From positions 248,001 to 312,000 of the forward strand of contig NZ_JAOALK010000056.1 of the NCBI RefSeq assembly GCF_025154055.1: a DNA stretch of 64,000 nt, read 5' to 3'. The stretch is from Aquibacillus koreensis (lineage in GTDB: Bacteria > Bacillota > Bacilli > Bacillales > Amphibacillaceae). Below, piece after piece: positions 49,563 through 58,652 of the stretch (within the stretch, counting starts at the first letter, position 1; the number at the start of each line of letters is the position of its first letter). Below the pieces are notes generated by a model. It was not told the origin of the DNA and did no database searches. It saw only the letters and a program-made list of their open reading frames with translations. Made by a program: the position numbers and the translations under genes.

Positions 49563-49970
49563 CTAAACATGATGGACAACTTCTATATTTTTCAAGAAGT
49601 TTTCGTTCCAATTGTTTGGATAGCTTTTGAGATAAACGATTCTTTTTACACCTGATTGCGCTAGTGTTTTCGCGCACTTTTCACAAGGCTCATGTGTTAC
49701 GTAGGCAACTGACCCTTTTATGCTTTCTCTGTCCGCATGCAGCACAGCATTTTCTTCCGCATGTAAGGTTCGGATACAACGCCCATTTTGATCAAGCAAA
49801 CATCCGATATCTTCACAATGATCATGACCATGGATCGAGCCATTATAACCTGTGGCAATAATATGTTTATTTTTCACAATAACTGCCCCAACTCTCAGTC
49901 TTGGACATGTTGATCTTGAAGAAACCACTTCTGCAATGTCTAGAAAATAACGATCCCAGCTCTTTCTCAT
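49563..49970 (-). CDS. comEB: dCMP deaminase family protein ComEB (short form)
   Basis: A 135-residue zinc deaminase of the ComEB/dCMP deaminase family. The catalytic motif HAEENAVLH (~residue 70) and the zinc motif PCEKC (~residue 96) are intact, so activity is plausible. B. subtilis ComEB is 189 residues, so the C-terminal helical extension (about 55 residues) is missing. ComEB is dispensable for DNA uptake in B. subtilis. 93 bp downstream of comEA. Confidence 0.88.
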   Translation of the reverse strand: MRKSWDRYFLDIAEVVSSRSTCPRLRVGAVIVKNKHIIATGYNGSIHGHDHCEDIGCLLDQNGRCIRTLHAEENAVLHADRESIKGSVAYVTHEPCEKCAKTLAQSGVKRIVYLKSYPNNWNENFLKNIEVVHHV

Positions 49971-50062
49971 TTGTCTCTCCCTCTCTCTTTTTACTTATAC
50001 CTTTGCAACTTTATTGGTGTGTTTTATCTAGTTTACTCCTCGTCCTATTCCTAGTCAATCTG

Positions 50063-50671
50063 TTAAGGTATAACAATTTGTTCAACAATTTGTTCAATCG
50101 TTTTAGCTCCAATACCATTTACATTTTTTAAATCCTCAATTGTTTTAAAAGGACCATTAGACTCTCGATATTCGATAATTGCATTGGCCTTTACCTCTCC
50201 AATACCCGTTAGTGAGAGGAGATCTTCTTTCGATGCGATGTTAATTCTTATTTTGTTATTCCCCTCATTCACAACGGCAATTGGAGCATTTTCCTCGCCT
50301 ATTGCACTTACATGAATAACCATCTCATCAATCACCTTTTGCGCTAAGTTTACCGTTTCTTGATTAGCATCCTTTGTAAATCCTCCTGCCCTTTCTATGA
50401 TATCTACGACTCGGTCTCCGTCTTCTATCCGAAAAACTCCTGGATTATTGACTTCTCCTTTTACATCTACATATTTCACTTCTTGTTTTGCTGATGATTG
50501 GTTTGCTATTTCTTCAGGTACATTATCGTCTTGGATTGTTGCAGCTAGCTCGTATCCATTATCAACATACACTTCCTCTGCTTTTGGTGATTTTATTTGA
50601 TCGATAAACACATACACTAGCATAATCCCTATAATTAAAATAATAATCCAGTTATTTTTTATCCAATTCAT
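50063..50671 (-). CDS. comEA: Competence DNA-binding protein ComEA
   Basis: A membrane-anchored DNA receptor for transformation of about 202 residues. The N-terminal membrane segment (about 8-25) is followed by a linker, an SLBB-like domain (VDVKGEVNNPGVFR, ~70-130) and a C-terminal helix-hairpin-helix pair (LTGIGEVKANAIIEYR, NVNGIGAKTIEQI). ATG 50671 follows AAAGGAAGTGA. A much longer frame upstream would run antisense to comER. No ComK box (AAAA-N5-TTTT) is visible in the 80-bp gap. Confidence 0.93.
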   Translation of the reverse strand: MNWIKNNWIIILIIGIMLVYVFIDQIKSPKAEEVYVDNGYELAATIQDDNVPEEIANQSSAKQEVKYVDVKGEVNNPGVFRIEDGDRVVDIIERAGGFTKDANQETVNLAQKVIDEMVIHVSAIGEENAPIAVVNEGNNKIRINIASKEDLLSLTGIGEVKANAIIEYRESNGPFKTIEDLKNVNGIGAKTIEQIVEQIVIP

Positions 50672-50751
50672 AAATAAGTCACTTCCTTTCTCATATATCG
50701 CTAATGGTTCACATAGAATGGATTGTAAAAGCATATTTAGGGGGGAGCACC

Positions 50752-51576
50752 ATGAAATGGGGAGTAATTGGAACCGGAAATATGGGTGAAATATTAATTG
50801 ACTCATGGATGACTTCACATGTCGTAAAACAAGAGGATTTACACATTACAAACCGAACAATTAATAAAGCCTATGCCATTCAGGATAGATATCCAAACGT
50901 TCATGTTTGTGAAACAGCTGAAAAGGTGGTTAAAGAAGCTGATATTCTATACATCTGTGTAAAACCACTTGAAATTCACTCTTTACTAACCGATCTGTAT
51001 CCATACCTGTCTGAAGATCAATGTATTGTTTCTATCACTAGTCCATTTTCTGTTGAAAGATTGGAATCATTAGTACCTTGCCAAGTTGCAAGAATGATCC
51101 CAAGCATAACTAATCGAGCAAAATCAGGAGTTACACTCGCAACATTTGGAAGTAGGATTACCAAAGAAATGGAAGGATACTTATTACAAAGTGCTAACCT
51201 TTACTCTACACCACAATTAATTGAGGATAATATAACTAGGATAGCCTCCGACATTGTATCTTGTGGCCCTGCATTCTTTGGTTATTTAGCAGAACAATAT
51301 ATTCTTGCCGCAACTGAGGAAACAAACGTTAGTAAAGAATTGGCTTCTGATTTAACCGAAAAAATGTTTATAGGATTTGGAAAACTTCTTGAAGATGGCC
51401 ATTATTCGTTGCCCGAGTTAATTGATAAGGTTTGTGTCAAAGGAGGAGTTACCGGCGAAGGGATAAGAGCAATAGACGCAAACCTCGGAGAATTATTTCA
51501 TTCTCTAATTGAAGCTACGCATGATAAATTTAAAGAGGATGTTGAGAAGATCAGTCATCAACTTTTAGATAAGTAA
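50752..51576 (+). CDS. comER: ComER, pyrroline-5-carboxylate reductase-like protein
   Basis: A protein of about 274 residues related to proline biosynthesis reductase ProC. An N-terminal NAD(P)-binding Rossmann motif (GVIGTGNMGEIL) and a C-terminal dimerisation domain with GGVTGEGIRAID are present. It is divergent from comEA, the standard arrangement. In Bacillus it is not needed for competence but has been linked to Spo0A activation and sporulation. ATG 50752 follows GGGGGGAG; the longer frame upstream overlaps the comEA leader. Confidence 0.92.
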   Translation: MKWGVIGTGNMGEILIDSWMTSHVVKQEDLHITNRTINKAYAIQDRYPNVHVCETAEKVVKEADILYICVKPLEIHSLLTDLYPYLSEDQCIVSITSPFSVERLESLVPCQVARMIPSITNRAKSGVTLATFGSRITKEMEGYLLQSANLYSTPQLIEDNITRIASDIVSCGPAFFGYLAEQYILAATEETNVSKELASDLTEKMFIGFGKLLEDGHYSLPELIDKVCVKGGVTGEGIRAIDANLGELFHSLIEATHDKFKEDVEKISHQLLDK

Positions 51577-51663
51577 TTTATTCGACATTCTTTTTAAAAA
51601 TCCTTTTCAATGCTGTTTTTTTTTACAACTTAGGAAAAGACTCCAATTAAAAGGTTCCGTGTA

Positions 51664-51698
51664 TTAAAAAAATCGAGGTTAATCACCTCGATTTTTTT
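51664..51698. terminator. Bidirectional terminator between comER and yqeM
   Basis: AAAAAATCGAGGT pairs with ACCTCGATTTTTT around a 5-nt loop. The yqeM stop codon sits in the loop region, so the hairpin includes its final codons. Confidence 0.9.
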
Positions 51699-52434
51699 CG
51701 CACACATAAAAAATTCGTTCTCCAGATTCATCTTCCCGCATCGTTTGCGTAGAGAAATCTGCGAATATACCCTTTACGACGAATCCAGTCTCTTCTAACA
51801 TACGCTTATAAGTCGGAATAGAATAAGTACGTTGATGATGTGTCTCATCAAAGCGTTCATACATTTCATTATCTAATTCAAAAAAAGTTAAATCATGATA
51901 TACCTCACCTTGATTTTCGCCAGATTTACAAAACCAAACGTAGGAAAGATCATCGTACACTTCAGCAAATGTCTGATCTTGTAGATTCTGTTCGACATGT
52001 TCAAGTGCATGTACATCAAATAAGAATAGACCTTTATCCTTAAGGATCTGATGAACATTTTTAAAAACAATTCGAAGTTCGTCAAAGTCAGTTATATAGT
52101 TAATTACATCACAAAAGCTAACAGCAGCGTCCACATTACTAAATCCATTTAATTCCCTTAGGTCTTGTTTAAACCACTCTATGGATAACTTTTCTTCTGT
52201 CGCGGCCTGTTGTGCATAGGCAAGCATATCTTCCGAATAGTCCACACCAAACACCTGGTACCCTTGCTTTTTTAGCCGCCGAGTAATCTGTCCAGTTCCA
52301 CACCCTAAGTCTGCAACAGTGCTTATATCGGTACTATACTTTTTAAATATGAAATCCGCAAATGCTTGCCAATCATCATATGGAGCATCACTCATTAACG
52401 CATCATAAACAAGAGCCATTTTTGCATAAGACAT
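51679..52434 (-). CDS. yqeM: Class I SAM-dependent methyltransferase YqeM
   Basis: A 251-residue class I methyltransferase. It shows motif I DLGCGTGQITRRL (~residue 43) and the acidic motif near GVDYSEDML. Substrate unknown. It follows rsfS by 2 bp and ends the nadD-yqeK-rsfS-yqeM run. Confidence 0.9.
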   Translation of the reverse strand: MSYAKMALVYDALMSDAPYDDWQAFADFIFKKYSTDISTVADLGCGTGQITRRLKKQGYQVFGVDYSEDMLAYAQQAATEEKLSIEWFKQDLRELNGFSNVDAAVSFCDVINYITDFDELRIVFKNVHQILKDKGLFLFDVHALEHVEQNLQDQTFAEVYDDLSYVWFCKSGENQGEVYHDLTFFELDNEMYERFDETHHQRTYSIPTYKRMLEETGFVVKGIFADFSTQTMREDESGERIFYVCEKNRGD

Positions 52435-52436
52435 TT

Positions 52437-52793
52437 TTATCCCTCTTGTTCAAAACTGAATTCTACTTGTGGCGCATCGCCCCACAAGCGTTCTAAGTTA
52501 TAATAATGACGTTCATCTTTATGGAAGACATGACAGACGACATCTCCTAGGTCAACTAGTATCCATCTTGCTTGTTCAAAACCTTCCAAACGTTTAATTG
52601 TTATTTCATTTTCTTCCGCCTGTTCCTTAATTTCACGTGCAATTGCTTGAACCTGACGTTCACTTGACCCTTGACAGATTAAGAAATAGTCAGCAATTAA
52701 TGAAACATCTTGCATATCTAAAATTACGATATCTTCTCCACGTTTGTCATCACAAGCCTTTGCTGCTATATTCGCTAGTTGTTTACTATCCAT
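52437..52793 (-). CDS. rsfS: Ribosome silencing factor RsfS
   Basis: A 118-residue RsfS/Iojap protein (YqeL) that binds L14 and blocks subunit joining in starvation. The core has DIVILDMQDVSLIADYF and the W-LVDLGDVVCHVF block. It overlaps yqeK by 8 nt, so expression is coupled. Confidence 0.96.
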   Translation of the reverse strand: MDSKQLANIAAKACDDKRGEDIVILDMQDVSLIADYFLICQGSSERQVQAIAREIKEQAEENEITIKRLEGFEQARWILVDLGDVVCHVFHKDERHYYNLERLWGDAPQVEFSFEQEG

Positions 52794-53379
52794 TCATTTC
52801 TTCCCTCCACTTGTTTTTTATCGTCATTAATAAATCATTATATGCATGAAATGTATCGGGGTAGATCGGTTGATTCTTGCTTAACAAAAACTGAATTGTA
52901 TTTTTTGTTGCCATGAAACAACCCATGTCCAAATCTACCTCTGCCTGTTCCCTTACTTTGTCCACTCCCGGAAAATCCCTACCTGGTTCAATATAATCAG
53001 CTAAATAAACGATTTTCTCTAACTTTGTCATATCTTTTTTACCCGTTGTATGATATTTAATAGCATTTAATATCATCTGATCATTAATACCAATTTCTTT
53101 CTTAACAAGGATTGCACCTACAGGACCATGCCAGAGTTCATGATGGAAAGTTAACAAATCTTTCGGTAACGATTCACTAATGATCCAACGTCTCATTTCC
53201 TCCAGATCTCGATACTTTGCATAATCATGAAATACAGCTGCTAGTTCAACTTTACCAACATCCTCGTTATAAAGTTTAGCGAGGTCTACTGCTGTATCCG
53301 TTACTCTTTTCGTATGCTCAAAGCGTGTCTTTTTTAAATGAGGCTCAACTAAATTAAGTGCCTCTTCACGATTCATCAT
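52786..53379 (-). CDS. yqeK: YqeK, HD-domain Ap4A hydrolase
   Basis: A 197-residue HD-domain phosphohydrolase. Iron/metal-binding residues are in RFEHTKRV, AAVFHDYAKY (HD) and HHELWHGP. Relatives symmetrically cleave diadenosine tetraphosphate. It overlaps nadD by 14 nt. The second ATG at 53376 is an equally good start. Confidence 0.95.
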   Translation of the reverse strand: MMNREEALNLVEPHLKKTRFEHTKRVTDTAVDLAKLYNEDVGKVELAAVFHDYAKYRDLEEMRRWIISESLPKDLLTFHHELWHGPVGAILVKKEIGINDQMILNAIKYHTTGKKDMTKLEKIVYLADYIEPGRDFPGVDKVREQAEVDLDMGCFMATKNTIQFLLSKNQPIYPDTFHAYNDLLMTIKNKWREEMNG

Positions 53380-53935
53380 ATAACCGATACTCCTTTATTA
53401 CATCTAACACTTTAGGAGGAACTAAATACCTTATGGATTGATGATTTTTTATACGTTGCCTGATCATAGTTGAAGAAATTTCCACCGATGGTATATTCAC
53501 TTCCATAATAGGATACTCCGTAATTAATTCATAGTCGTTACGTTTTACACCAACAAATTGAATTAACTTCACTAGTTCTTCTATTTGATACCACTTTGGC
53601 AAGTACTCCACCATATCTGCACCGATGATAAAGTAAAAAGTTGTGTCTGGATACCGCTCATTTAACAATTTAATTGTATCAATGGTATATGATTTTCCTT
53701 GACGTTCCATTTCAATCGTATTGACTTTAAAATGTGGATTGTCACTTGTAGCAGCTTCCAACATCGCTACTCTATAAGTAGCATCTGTATTTGATTTAGC
53801 TTTATGTGGAGGTTCATTTGATGGAATAAACCAAATTTCATCAAGTGATAAACCATCATATACTTCCTCAGCAATTAATAAATGACCGTAATGCGGAGGA
53901 TCAAATGTCCCACCTACTAATCCGATCTTTTTCAT
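53366..53935 (-). CDS. nadD: Nicotinate-nucleotide adenylyltransferase
   Basis: A 189-residue enzyme that makes deamido-NAD from nicotinate mononucleotide and ATP. The nucleotidyltransferase signature GGTFDPPHYGHLL is at the N-terminus and the ISSTMIRQRIK motif near residue 155. Length typical. 24 bp after yqeI. Confidence 0.97.
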   Translation of the reverse strand: MKKIGLVGGTFDPPHYGHLLIAEEVYDGLSLDEIWFIPSNEPPHKAKSNTDATYRVAMLEAATSDNPHFKVNTIEMERQGKSYTIDTIKLLNERYPDTTFYFIIGADMVEYLPKWYQIEELVKLIQFVGVKRNDYELITEYPIMEVNIPSVEISSTMIRQRIKNHQSIRYLVPPKVLDVIKEYRLYDES

Positions 53936-53959
53936 AAAAGGCTCCTTTTTGCATACAAA

Positions 53960-54250
53960 CTACGGTAGTTGAATCTGTTTATTTTCTTTTGATTCCTTAT
54001 ATAACACTATTATATTTCCAATCACCTGTACTAATTCTCCATTTACACCATTTACAAGTTGTTCTGCTACTTCATCCTTATCTTCCATACAATTTTGAAG
54101 AATTGATACTTTGATTAGCTCTCTTTTTTCAAGCGCTTCTGCTATTTGCGTGATCATATTATCATTAACACCAGTTTTTCCAACTTGAAATATTGGACTC
54201 AAATGGTGTGCTTGTGCACGTAAATGTCTTTTTTGTTTTCCTGTTAACAT
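53960..54250 (-). CDS. yqeI: YhbY family RNA-binding protein (YqeI)
   Basis: A CRS1/YhbY-domain protein of about 96 residues for ribosome assembly. KQKRHLRAQAHHL and the GKTGVNDN loop are diagnostic. ATG 54250 follows AAGGAGTGAATAAC; a GTG three codons earlier lies within that ribosome binding site. The gene follows aroE almost directly. Confidence 0.95.
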   Translation of the reverse strand: MLTGKQKRHLRAQAHHLSPIFQVGKTGVNDNMITQIAEALEKRELIKVSILQNCMEDKDEVAEQLVNGVNGELVQVIGNIIVLYKESKENKQIQLP

Positions 54251-54251
54251 G

Positions 54252-55094
54252 TTATTCACTCCTTCGCAATTTCATCTCTAGTTGCTCAAGTATTTTTTCG
54301 GCATCAACATCTTTTCCTGTCCATATCTTAAAAGCCAGTTGTGCTTGGTATAATAGCATCGCATGACCTTGATGAATATTTGCTCCCCTAGCTTTAGCCT
54401 CGAGTAGCAGCTCTGTCATCAAAGGTTGATACACAATATCACTAACTACTGCCCCTGGTTTTACATGGTCCAAAGAAATTACTTGGTCATTTGTATTTGG
54501 CTTCATTCCAACAGAAGTAGTTTGAACGATAAAATCATAGGCGTTCAATTGTTGTTCAGCCGCTTGATAAGTTAGAATGTCCGTTTGAATATGATCTTTC
54601 TTTACGTCTAACAGTTCTTTTGCCTTTTCAGTAGTTCGATTCGCTACATCAACTTTTTCAAAAGATTCCTGAACAAGCGCACGGTATATACCACGTGCTG
54701 CGCCTCCAGCACCTAATACTAATACTTTCGTCTCTTCTTTAAACAGGTTCGGGTAAGACCTTTTGACAGAATGCACATAACCTTGTCCATCTGTATTATA
54801 TCCTTTCCATTTCCCATTTTGGTGAACTACAGTATTAACCGCACCAATCCTTTGGGCATCTTCATCTAATTCATCGAGAAATTTCATGATCTTCTGTTTA
54901 TAAGGAACTGTGATGTTAAAACCATCAACCCCTCTATCTCTTATCTGTTCAAATGTATTTTCCAATTGATCTTCCGTTGTTTCAAACAGATGATATGTGC
55001 CATCAATTCCTTCCTGTTTCATAAATTGATGATGGATCCATGGAGATAAAGAATGCTGAATCGGATATCCTACTAACCCCAATTGTAAAGCCAT
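54252..55094 (-). CDS. aroE: Shikimate dehydrogenase
   Basis: A 280-residue NADPH-dependent enzyme of the shikimate pathway (3-dehydroshikimate to shikimate). Substrate motif SLSPWIHH, the catalytic Lys in FNITVPYKQ (~residue 65), and the nucleotide-binding GAGGAARGI (~residue 128) are present. It lies 31 bp after yqeH in the yqeG-yqeH-aroE-yqeI operon. Confidence 0.97.
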   Translation of the reverse strand: MALQLGLVGYPIQHSLSPWIHHQFMKQEGIDGTYHLFETTEDQLENTFEQIRDRGVDGFNITVPYKQKIMKFLDELDEDAQRIGAVNTVVHQNGKWKGYNTDGQGYVHSVKRSYPNLFKEETKVLVLGAGGAARGIYRALVQESFEKVDVANRTTEKAKELLDVKKDHIQTDILTYQAAEQQLNAYDFIVQTTSVGMKPNTNDQVISLDHVKPGAVVSDIVYQPLMTELLLEAKARGANIHQGHAMLLYQAQLAFKIWTGKDVDAEKILEQLEMKLRRSE

Positions 55095-55125
55095 TTTCCT
55101 CCCCCTATCAGCTTATTCAACTCAT

Positions 55126-56226
55126 TTAAATTAAGGATGTACGTATCGAAACAGGAACCCCTTTTGGACTAAATGCTGTAATCGTTACGCCACCATTTGG
55201 AATAGTGATCCATCCAAGGCCAGGAAATACAATATCAACCTTACTATCTTCTATTCGCATTGATTTTCCATTTAATGCTGGTAAGGACTTTAATGTTTCT
55301 TCATTTGGAGGAGATAACATTTCCCCTACATGCTTCTCATAGAGTTGCTCCGCATTTTCTAATTTCGTACGGTGTATCGATAATTGATTTGCAAAATAGC
55401 AAACGAATGATTGTTTGTCCCCTTTTTCAAAGTCAAAACGAGCTAAGCCGCCAATATATAGTGTCTGTTTTTCATTGAGTTGATATACTCTAGGCTTAAT
55501 CTCTTTGTTAGGTGTGATTACCTTTAAGTCTTGATCTGATAAGTAGTGTGCCATCTGACCTCGATTGATTACACCAGGAGTATCATACAATGAACTCTGC
55601 TCATCAAGCGGAATATCAATAAATCCTAAAGTGGTTCCAGGAAAATAAGACGTTGTTATTGCATCATTAACACCAGTAGACCTATCGATTAACCGATTAA
55701 TAAACGTTGATTTACCTACATTTGTGCTACCAACTACATAGACATCTCTTCCTGCACGATAGTCTGCAATAGCAGCCTCTAACTGATCCATTCCAATCCC
55801 TTTAGCTGCTGAGATTAAATATACATCCTGCACCTTTACCCCAAGATCACTGGCGGACTTTTTCATCCATTGGATCAGTTTACTTTTGTTCGTTGATTTT
55901 GGCAACAAGTCCACTTTATTACCAACAAGTAGAACAGGGTTATTTCCAGTTAAACGTTGCAAACTTGAAATGAAGCTTCCGTTAAAATCAAATATATCTA
56001 CAATTTTTACAATTAATCCTTTTGTATTTCTTATTTGACTAATCATGGTCAAAAAGTCGTCATCTGTGTACGATACATCTTGTACCTCATTATAGTGTTT
56101 TAAACGAAAACACCTCTTACAAATAATTGTCTCTTTTTCTAAAGCAGAAGCAGGCGCAAAACCAGCTTCGTTTGGACGTTCTGATTGAATCGAAACACCA
56201 CAACCCTGGCATACGATCTCTTCCAT
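55126..56226 (-). CDS. yqeH: Circularly permuted GTPase YqeH
   Basis: A ribosome-biogenesis GTPase for the 30S subunit, about 366 residues. An N-terminal zinc finger (CQGCG at 5-9, CKRC) precedes a permuted G domain: NKVDLLP (G4, ~residue 105) comes before SAAKG (G5) and then GSTNVGKSTF (G1) and DTPG (G3). ATG 56226 follows GGGAGGAATAGAT and is 2 nt after the yqeG stop. Confidence 0.96.
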   Translation of the reverse strand: MEEIVCQGCGVSIQSERPNEAGFAPASALEKETIICKRCFRLKHYNEVQDVSYTDDDFLTMISQIRNTKGLIVKIVDIFDFNGSFISSLQRLTGNNPVLLVGNKVDLLPKSTNKSKLIQWMKKSASDLGVKVQDVYLISAAKGIGMDQLEAAIADYRAGRDVYVVGSTNVGKSTFINRLIDRSTGVNDAITTSYFPGTTLGFIDIPLDEQSSLYDTPGVINRGQMAHYLSDQDLKVITPNKEIKPRVYQLNEKQTLYIGGLARFDFEKGDKQSFVCYFANQLSIHRTKLENAEQLYEKHVGEMLSPPNEETLKSLPALNGKSMRIEDSKVDIVFPGLGWITIPNGGVTITAFSPKGVPVSIRTSLI

Positions 56227-56228
56227 AT

Positions 56229-56744
56229 CTATTCCTCCCAACTAATCATACCTTTCTTGCGCATCCAATTTAAAATTCTTCTTTCGATTTGTCTGTTAAT
56301 ACGTGTTATTTTCCCATCGGTCTGTACAATGGGTACAACAAGAATGGTGTGTAAACCCGATCGATTCCCACCTAATACGTCCGTTAATAATTGATCACCA
56401 ATTACAACAACTTCTTCTTTTTTTAATTTCATTTGCTTAACAGCTTTTCTAAATGCTCTTCCTAGCGGTTTTCTTGCAGCGAATACAAACGGTGTTTCTA
56501 AAGGTTCTGAGAACAATTTTACTCTTTCCTCATTATTATTAGAGATTATCGTAACTTTTATATCGTTTTTTTCCATAGACTTAAACCATTGGATGATCTC
56601 TGGAGTTGCATCTTTTACATTCCAAGCAACCAACGTATTATCTAAATCAGTAATAATACCTTTTACACCTTTCGCCTTTAACGCTTCTGGTTTTATCTCG
56701 AATACGTTTTTCACATGTTCGTTTGGTAAGAATAGTTTTAACAA
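56229..56744 (-). CDS. yqeG: YqeG family HAD-IIIA phosphatase
   Basis: A 171-residue HAD phosphatase. Motif I is DLDNTL (~residue 33), motif II is TIISNN, and motif IV is GDQLLTDVLGGN. Substrate unknown. It heads the yqeG-yqeH-aroE-yqeI-nadD operon; the 370 bp upstream belong to the divergent sda control region. Confidence 0.95.
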   Translation of the reverse strand: MLKLFLPNEHVKNVFEIKPEALKAKGVKGIITDLDNTLVAWNVKDATPEIIQWFKSMEKNDIKVTIISNNNEERVKLFSEPLETPFVFAARKPLGRAFRKAVKQMKLKKEEVVVIGDQLLTDVLGGNRSGLHTILVVPIVQTDGKITRINRQIERRILNWMRKKGMISWEE

Positions 56745-56881
56745 TGAAGTTCACCTCAACCGATCTTTTATACTTCCTTACCCATAATAAACAATTTCGC
56801 TTCCTCTTTCAAAATTTAATTAAAAAAAATATGAAAACTTACCATATATATGTATGAAAAGCGAAAAAATCCAAAAAATAT

Positions 56882-57050
56882 TTCGACAAATTTCTACACG
56901 CACCTTAACTGTGGATAACTTTATGCACAAAATCACACTTGATAAATCAACTATTTTATAGTAAAAATCCGGTTTACTAACAAGTTATATACACCCTCCT
57001 GTAGATAACTTCGAGCTTGTTCGACTTCTCTATTCATGATAAAGTATTAT
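56882..57050 (+). promoter_or_regulatory. sda control region: DnaA boxes, Spo0A box and promoter
   Basis: TGTGGATAA (56910-56918) is a perfect DnaA box (TTATCCACA on the other strand). TTATGCACA (56921-56929) and TGTAGATAA (57000-57008) each differ by one base, and TTATATACA (56985-56993) by two. An exact 0A-box core TTCGACA is at 56882-56888. A promoter TCGACT (57022) with 17-nt spacer and TATTAT (57045-57050) follows. Confidence 0.75.
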
Positions 57051-57118
57051 TAACTTCTTAAGACATATCCTACTTTTCTAAATACTAGAAGGGGACTCCC
57101 AGTAATAGGAGGGCAATG

Positions 57119-57262
57119 ATGGAACATTTATCAGATGATTTATTACTAGAATCGTATTATAAAGCGAACGAATTAAAACTCAGTCCAGAATTTATTCGGT
57201 TAATCGAGAGAGAAATCCAAAGAAGATCGTTAGCCCATGAATTAATTTACCTCGCCAATTAA
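57119..57262 (+). CDS. sda: Sporulation checkpoint inhibitor Sda
   Basis: A 47-residue helical-hairpin protein read directly from the DNA. It carries [18 protein letters not shown] and the second helix [16 protein letters not shown], as in B. subtilis Sda. Sda binds and inhibits KinA/KinB autophosphorylation to stop sporulation when replication is disturbed. ATG 57119 is 6 nt after AGGAGG; an ATG at 57116 is too close. DnaA boxes upstream fit known DnaA control. Confidence 0.95.
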   Translation: MEHLSDDLLLESYYKANELKLSPEFIRLIEREIQRRSLAHELIYLAN

Positions 57263-57542
57263 TTGTCGCAAACACTTAGAAAAAATAGAAATAAATCGAA
57301 TTGTCGAACTCTTGTCGTATTTTGCTTACTTCAAGGGTTTTTATTTTGTACTTTTCCTTAAGTGTAATCAAGTTTTATCCTTTTCTAGAGTCACACATCC
57401 CCCTGCATACCGTTATCCTTATCACTCCTCTCAAGCGCTTCGATACAAAAACATGAAACAAATTAAAATGGGACAGACACTTTTAGTCACATACCTTCAT
57501 AAAGTGTTATATAGGCTTTAGCCTAAAATTAGCAGGAGGTGC
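57263..57542. other. sda-sigK spacer
   Basis: About 280 bp. It has an exact TGTCGAA (0A-box core) at 57302-57308 and a CATAAAGT block at 57499 that could be a sigma-E/sigma-K -10. No ORF is supported. Confidence 0.35.
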
Positions 57543-58253
57543 ATGTGTTTGTCTACCATTCTAAGCGCATTGGCTTTATTATTTAAAGAGGCGCTATTCT
57601 TTGTATCCTATGTAAAAAATCATGCCTTTCCTCAACCGTTATCATCAGACGAAGAGGCTAAATATATTCAAAAGATGCAAGAAGGTGATGATCATGCAAG
57701 AGATATGCTAATTGAGCACAACTTAAGACTCGTTGCTCATATCGTCAAGAAATTTGAAAATACTGGTGAAGATACGGAAGATCTTATTTCAATTGGTACG
57801 ATAGGGTTAATCAAAGGGATAGAAAGTTTTTCTAGTGGAAAAGGCACCAAATTAGCAACATATGCAGCACGTTGTATTGAAAATGAAATACTTATGCATC
57901 TACGTGCATTAAAGAAGACAAAAAAGGATGTTTCCTTACAAGATCCAATTGGCCAAGATAAAGAAGGAAACGAAATTAGTCTTATCGATATTTTGCAAGC
58001 GGAAAATGAAGACGTCATCGAATATATCCAATTGAACATGGAAGTAGCGAAAATAAAGGAATATTTAGGTATTCTGGATGATCGTGAAAAAGAAGTAATT
58101 ATATGTCGTTATGGTTTAGGAAATGAAGATGACTTAACACAGAGGGAAATAGCTAAAAAGTTAAAGATTTCTCGAAGTTATGTATCAAGAATCGAAAAAC
58201 GCGCATTAATGAAAGTTTTTCATGAATATTATAAAAAAGAAAAAGGAAATTAA
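57543..58253 (+). CDS. sigK: RNA polymerase sigma-K factor
   Basis: The late mother-cell sporulation sigma factor, 236 residues, similar in size to the B. subtilis pro-sigma-K. The first ~20 residues ([17 protein letters not shown]) form the hydrophobic pro-sequence expected to be removed by SpoIVFB. Region 2 ([29 protein letters not shown]) and region 4 ([24 protein letters not shown]) are intact. The gene is continuous, with no skin-type element. AGGAGGTGC precedes ATG 57543. Confidence 0.96.
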   Translation: MCLSTILSALALLFKEALFFVSYVKNHAFPQPLSSDEEAKYIQKMQEGDDHARDMLIEHNLRLVAHIVKKFENTGEDTEDLISIGTIGLIKGIESFSSGKGTKLATYAARCIENEILMHLRALKKTKKDVSLQDPIGQDKEGNEISLIDILQAENEDVIEYIQLNMEVAKIKEYLGILDDREKEVIICRYGLGNEDDLTQREIAKKLKISRSYVSRIEKRALMKVFHEYYKKEKGN

Positions 58254-58347
58254 TGCATCGTTATCCATTACTGTGATACTCACCCATTCCATTTAGGGTT
58301 CTTTATCATATGATAAAGTATATAAACCTATAAGGCGGTGAGTAATA

Positions 58348-58599
58348 ATGCCATATTGGGGTTACGATCCGTACACGAACCCATATCAGGGATACGGAGC
58401 TTATGATGGATGGTACGGGTACGACGATTTCGGATATGGATATGATTATGATGGTTATTACGGATATGGTTACGGATACAACACACCTTATAACTATGGA
58501 TACAGCTCAGGAAGTGGCATCGGCTTTGCATTATTAGTTGTAGGCGTCGTATTGCTCTTAATCTTAGGCGGAGCATATTACTATTATAACTATCTTTAA
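58348..58599 (+). CDS. Gly/Tyr-rich small membrane protein (YjcZ-like)
   Basis: An 83-residue protein. Residues 1-55 are extraordinarily rich in Tyr and Gly (repeats such as GYG, YDGYYG), with no Lys/Arg at all. Residues 58-83 are one transmembrane segment (GFALLVVGVVLLLILGGAYYY), matching the C-terminal hydrophobic tail of YjcZ-type sporulation proteins. AAGGCGGTGAG precedes the ATG. The place just after sigK suggests spore-coat or mother-cell expression; function is inferred, not shown. Confidence 0.7.
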   Translation: MPYWGYDPYTNPYQGYGAYDGWYGYDDFGYGYDYDGYYGYGYGYNTPYNYGYSSGSGIGFALLVVGVVLLLILGGAYYYYNYL

Positions 58600-58652
58600 A
58601 CCAATGATATGTTCGTCGTAAGTATCATAGAGTGCTTATAATCTAAATAAAT

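Noticed and set aside
50672-50751. Search for ComK boxes upstream of comEA
   Set aside because: No AAAA-N5-TTTT pair is visible in the comEA-comER gap, so I do not annotate competence control.
49430-57490. 14-mer ACTAAAAGTGTCTG at about 49434 and, inverted, at about 57472
   Set aside because: In an AT-rich 64-kb window a shared 14-mer is not surprising, and flanking sequence does not match.
57543-58253. Possibility of a skin-type element in sigK
   Set aside because: The sigK frame is continuous through regions 2 and 4; no interruption or recombination site is seen.
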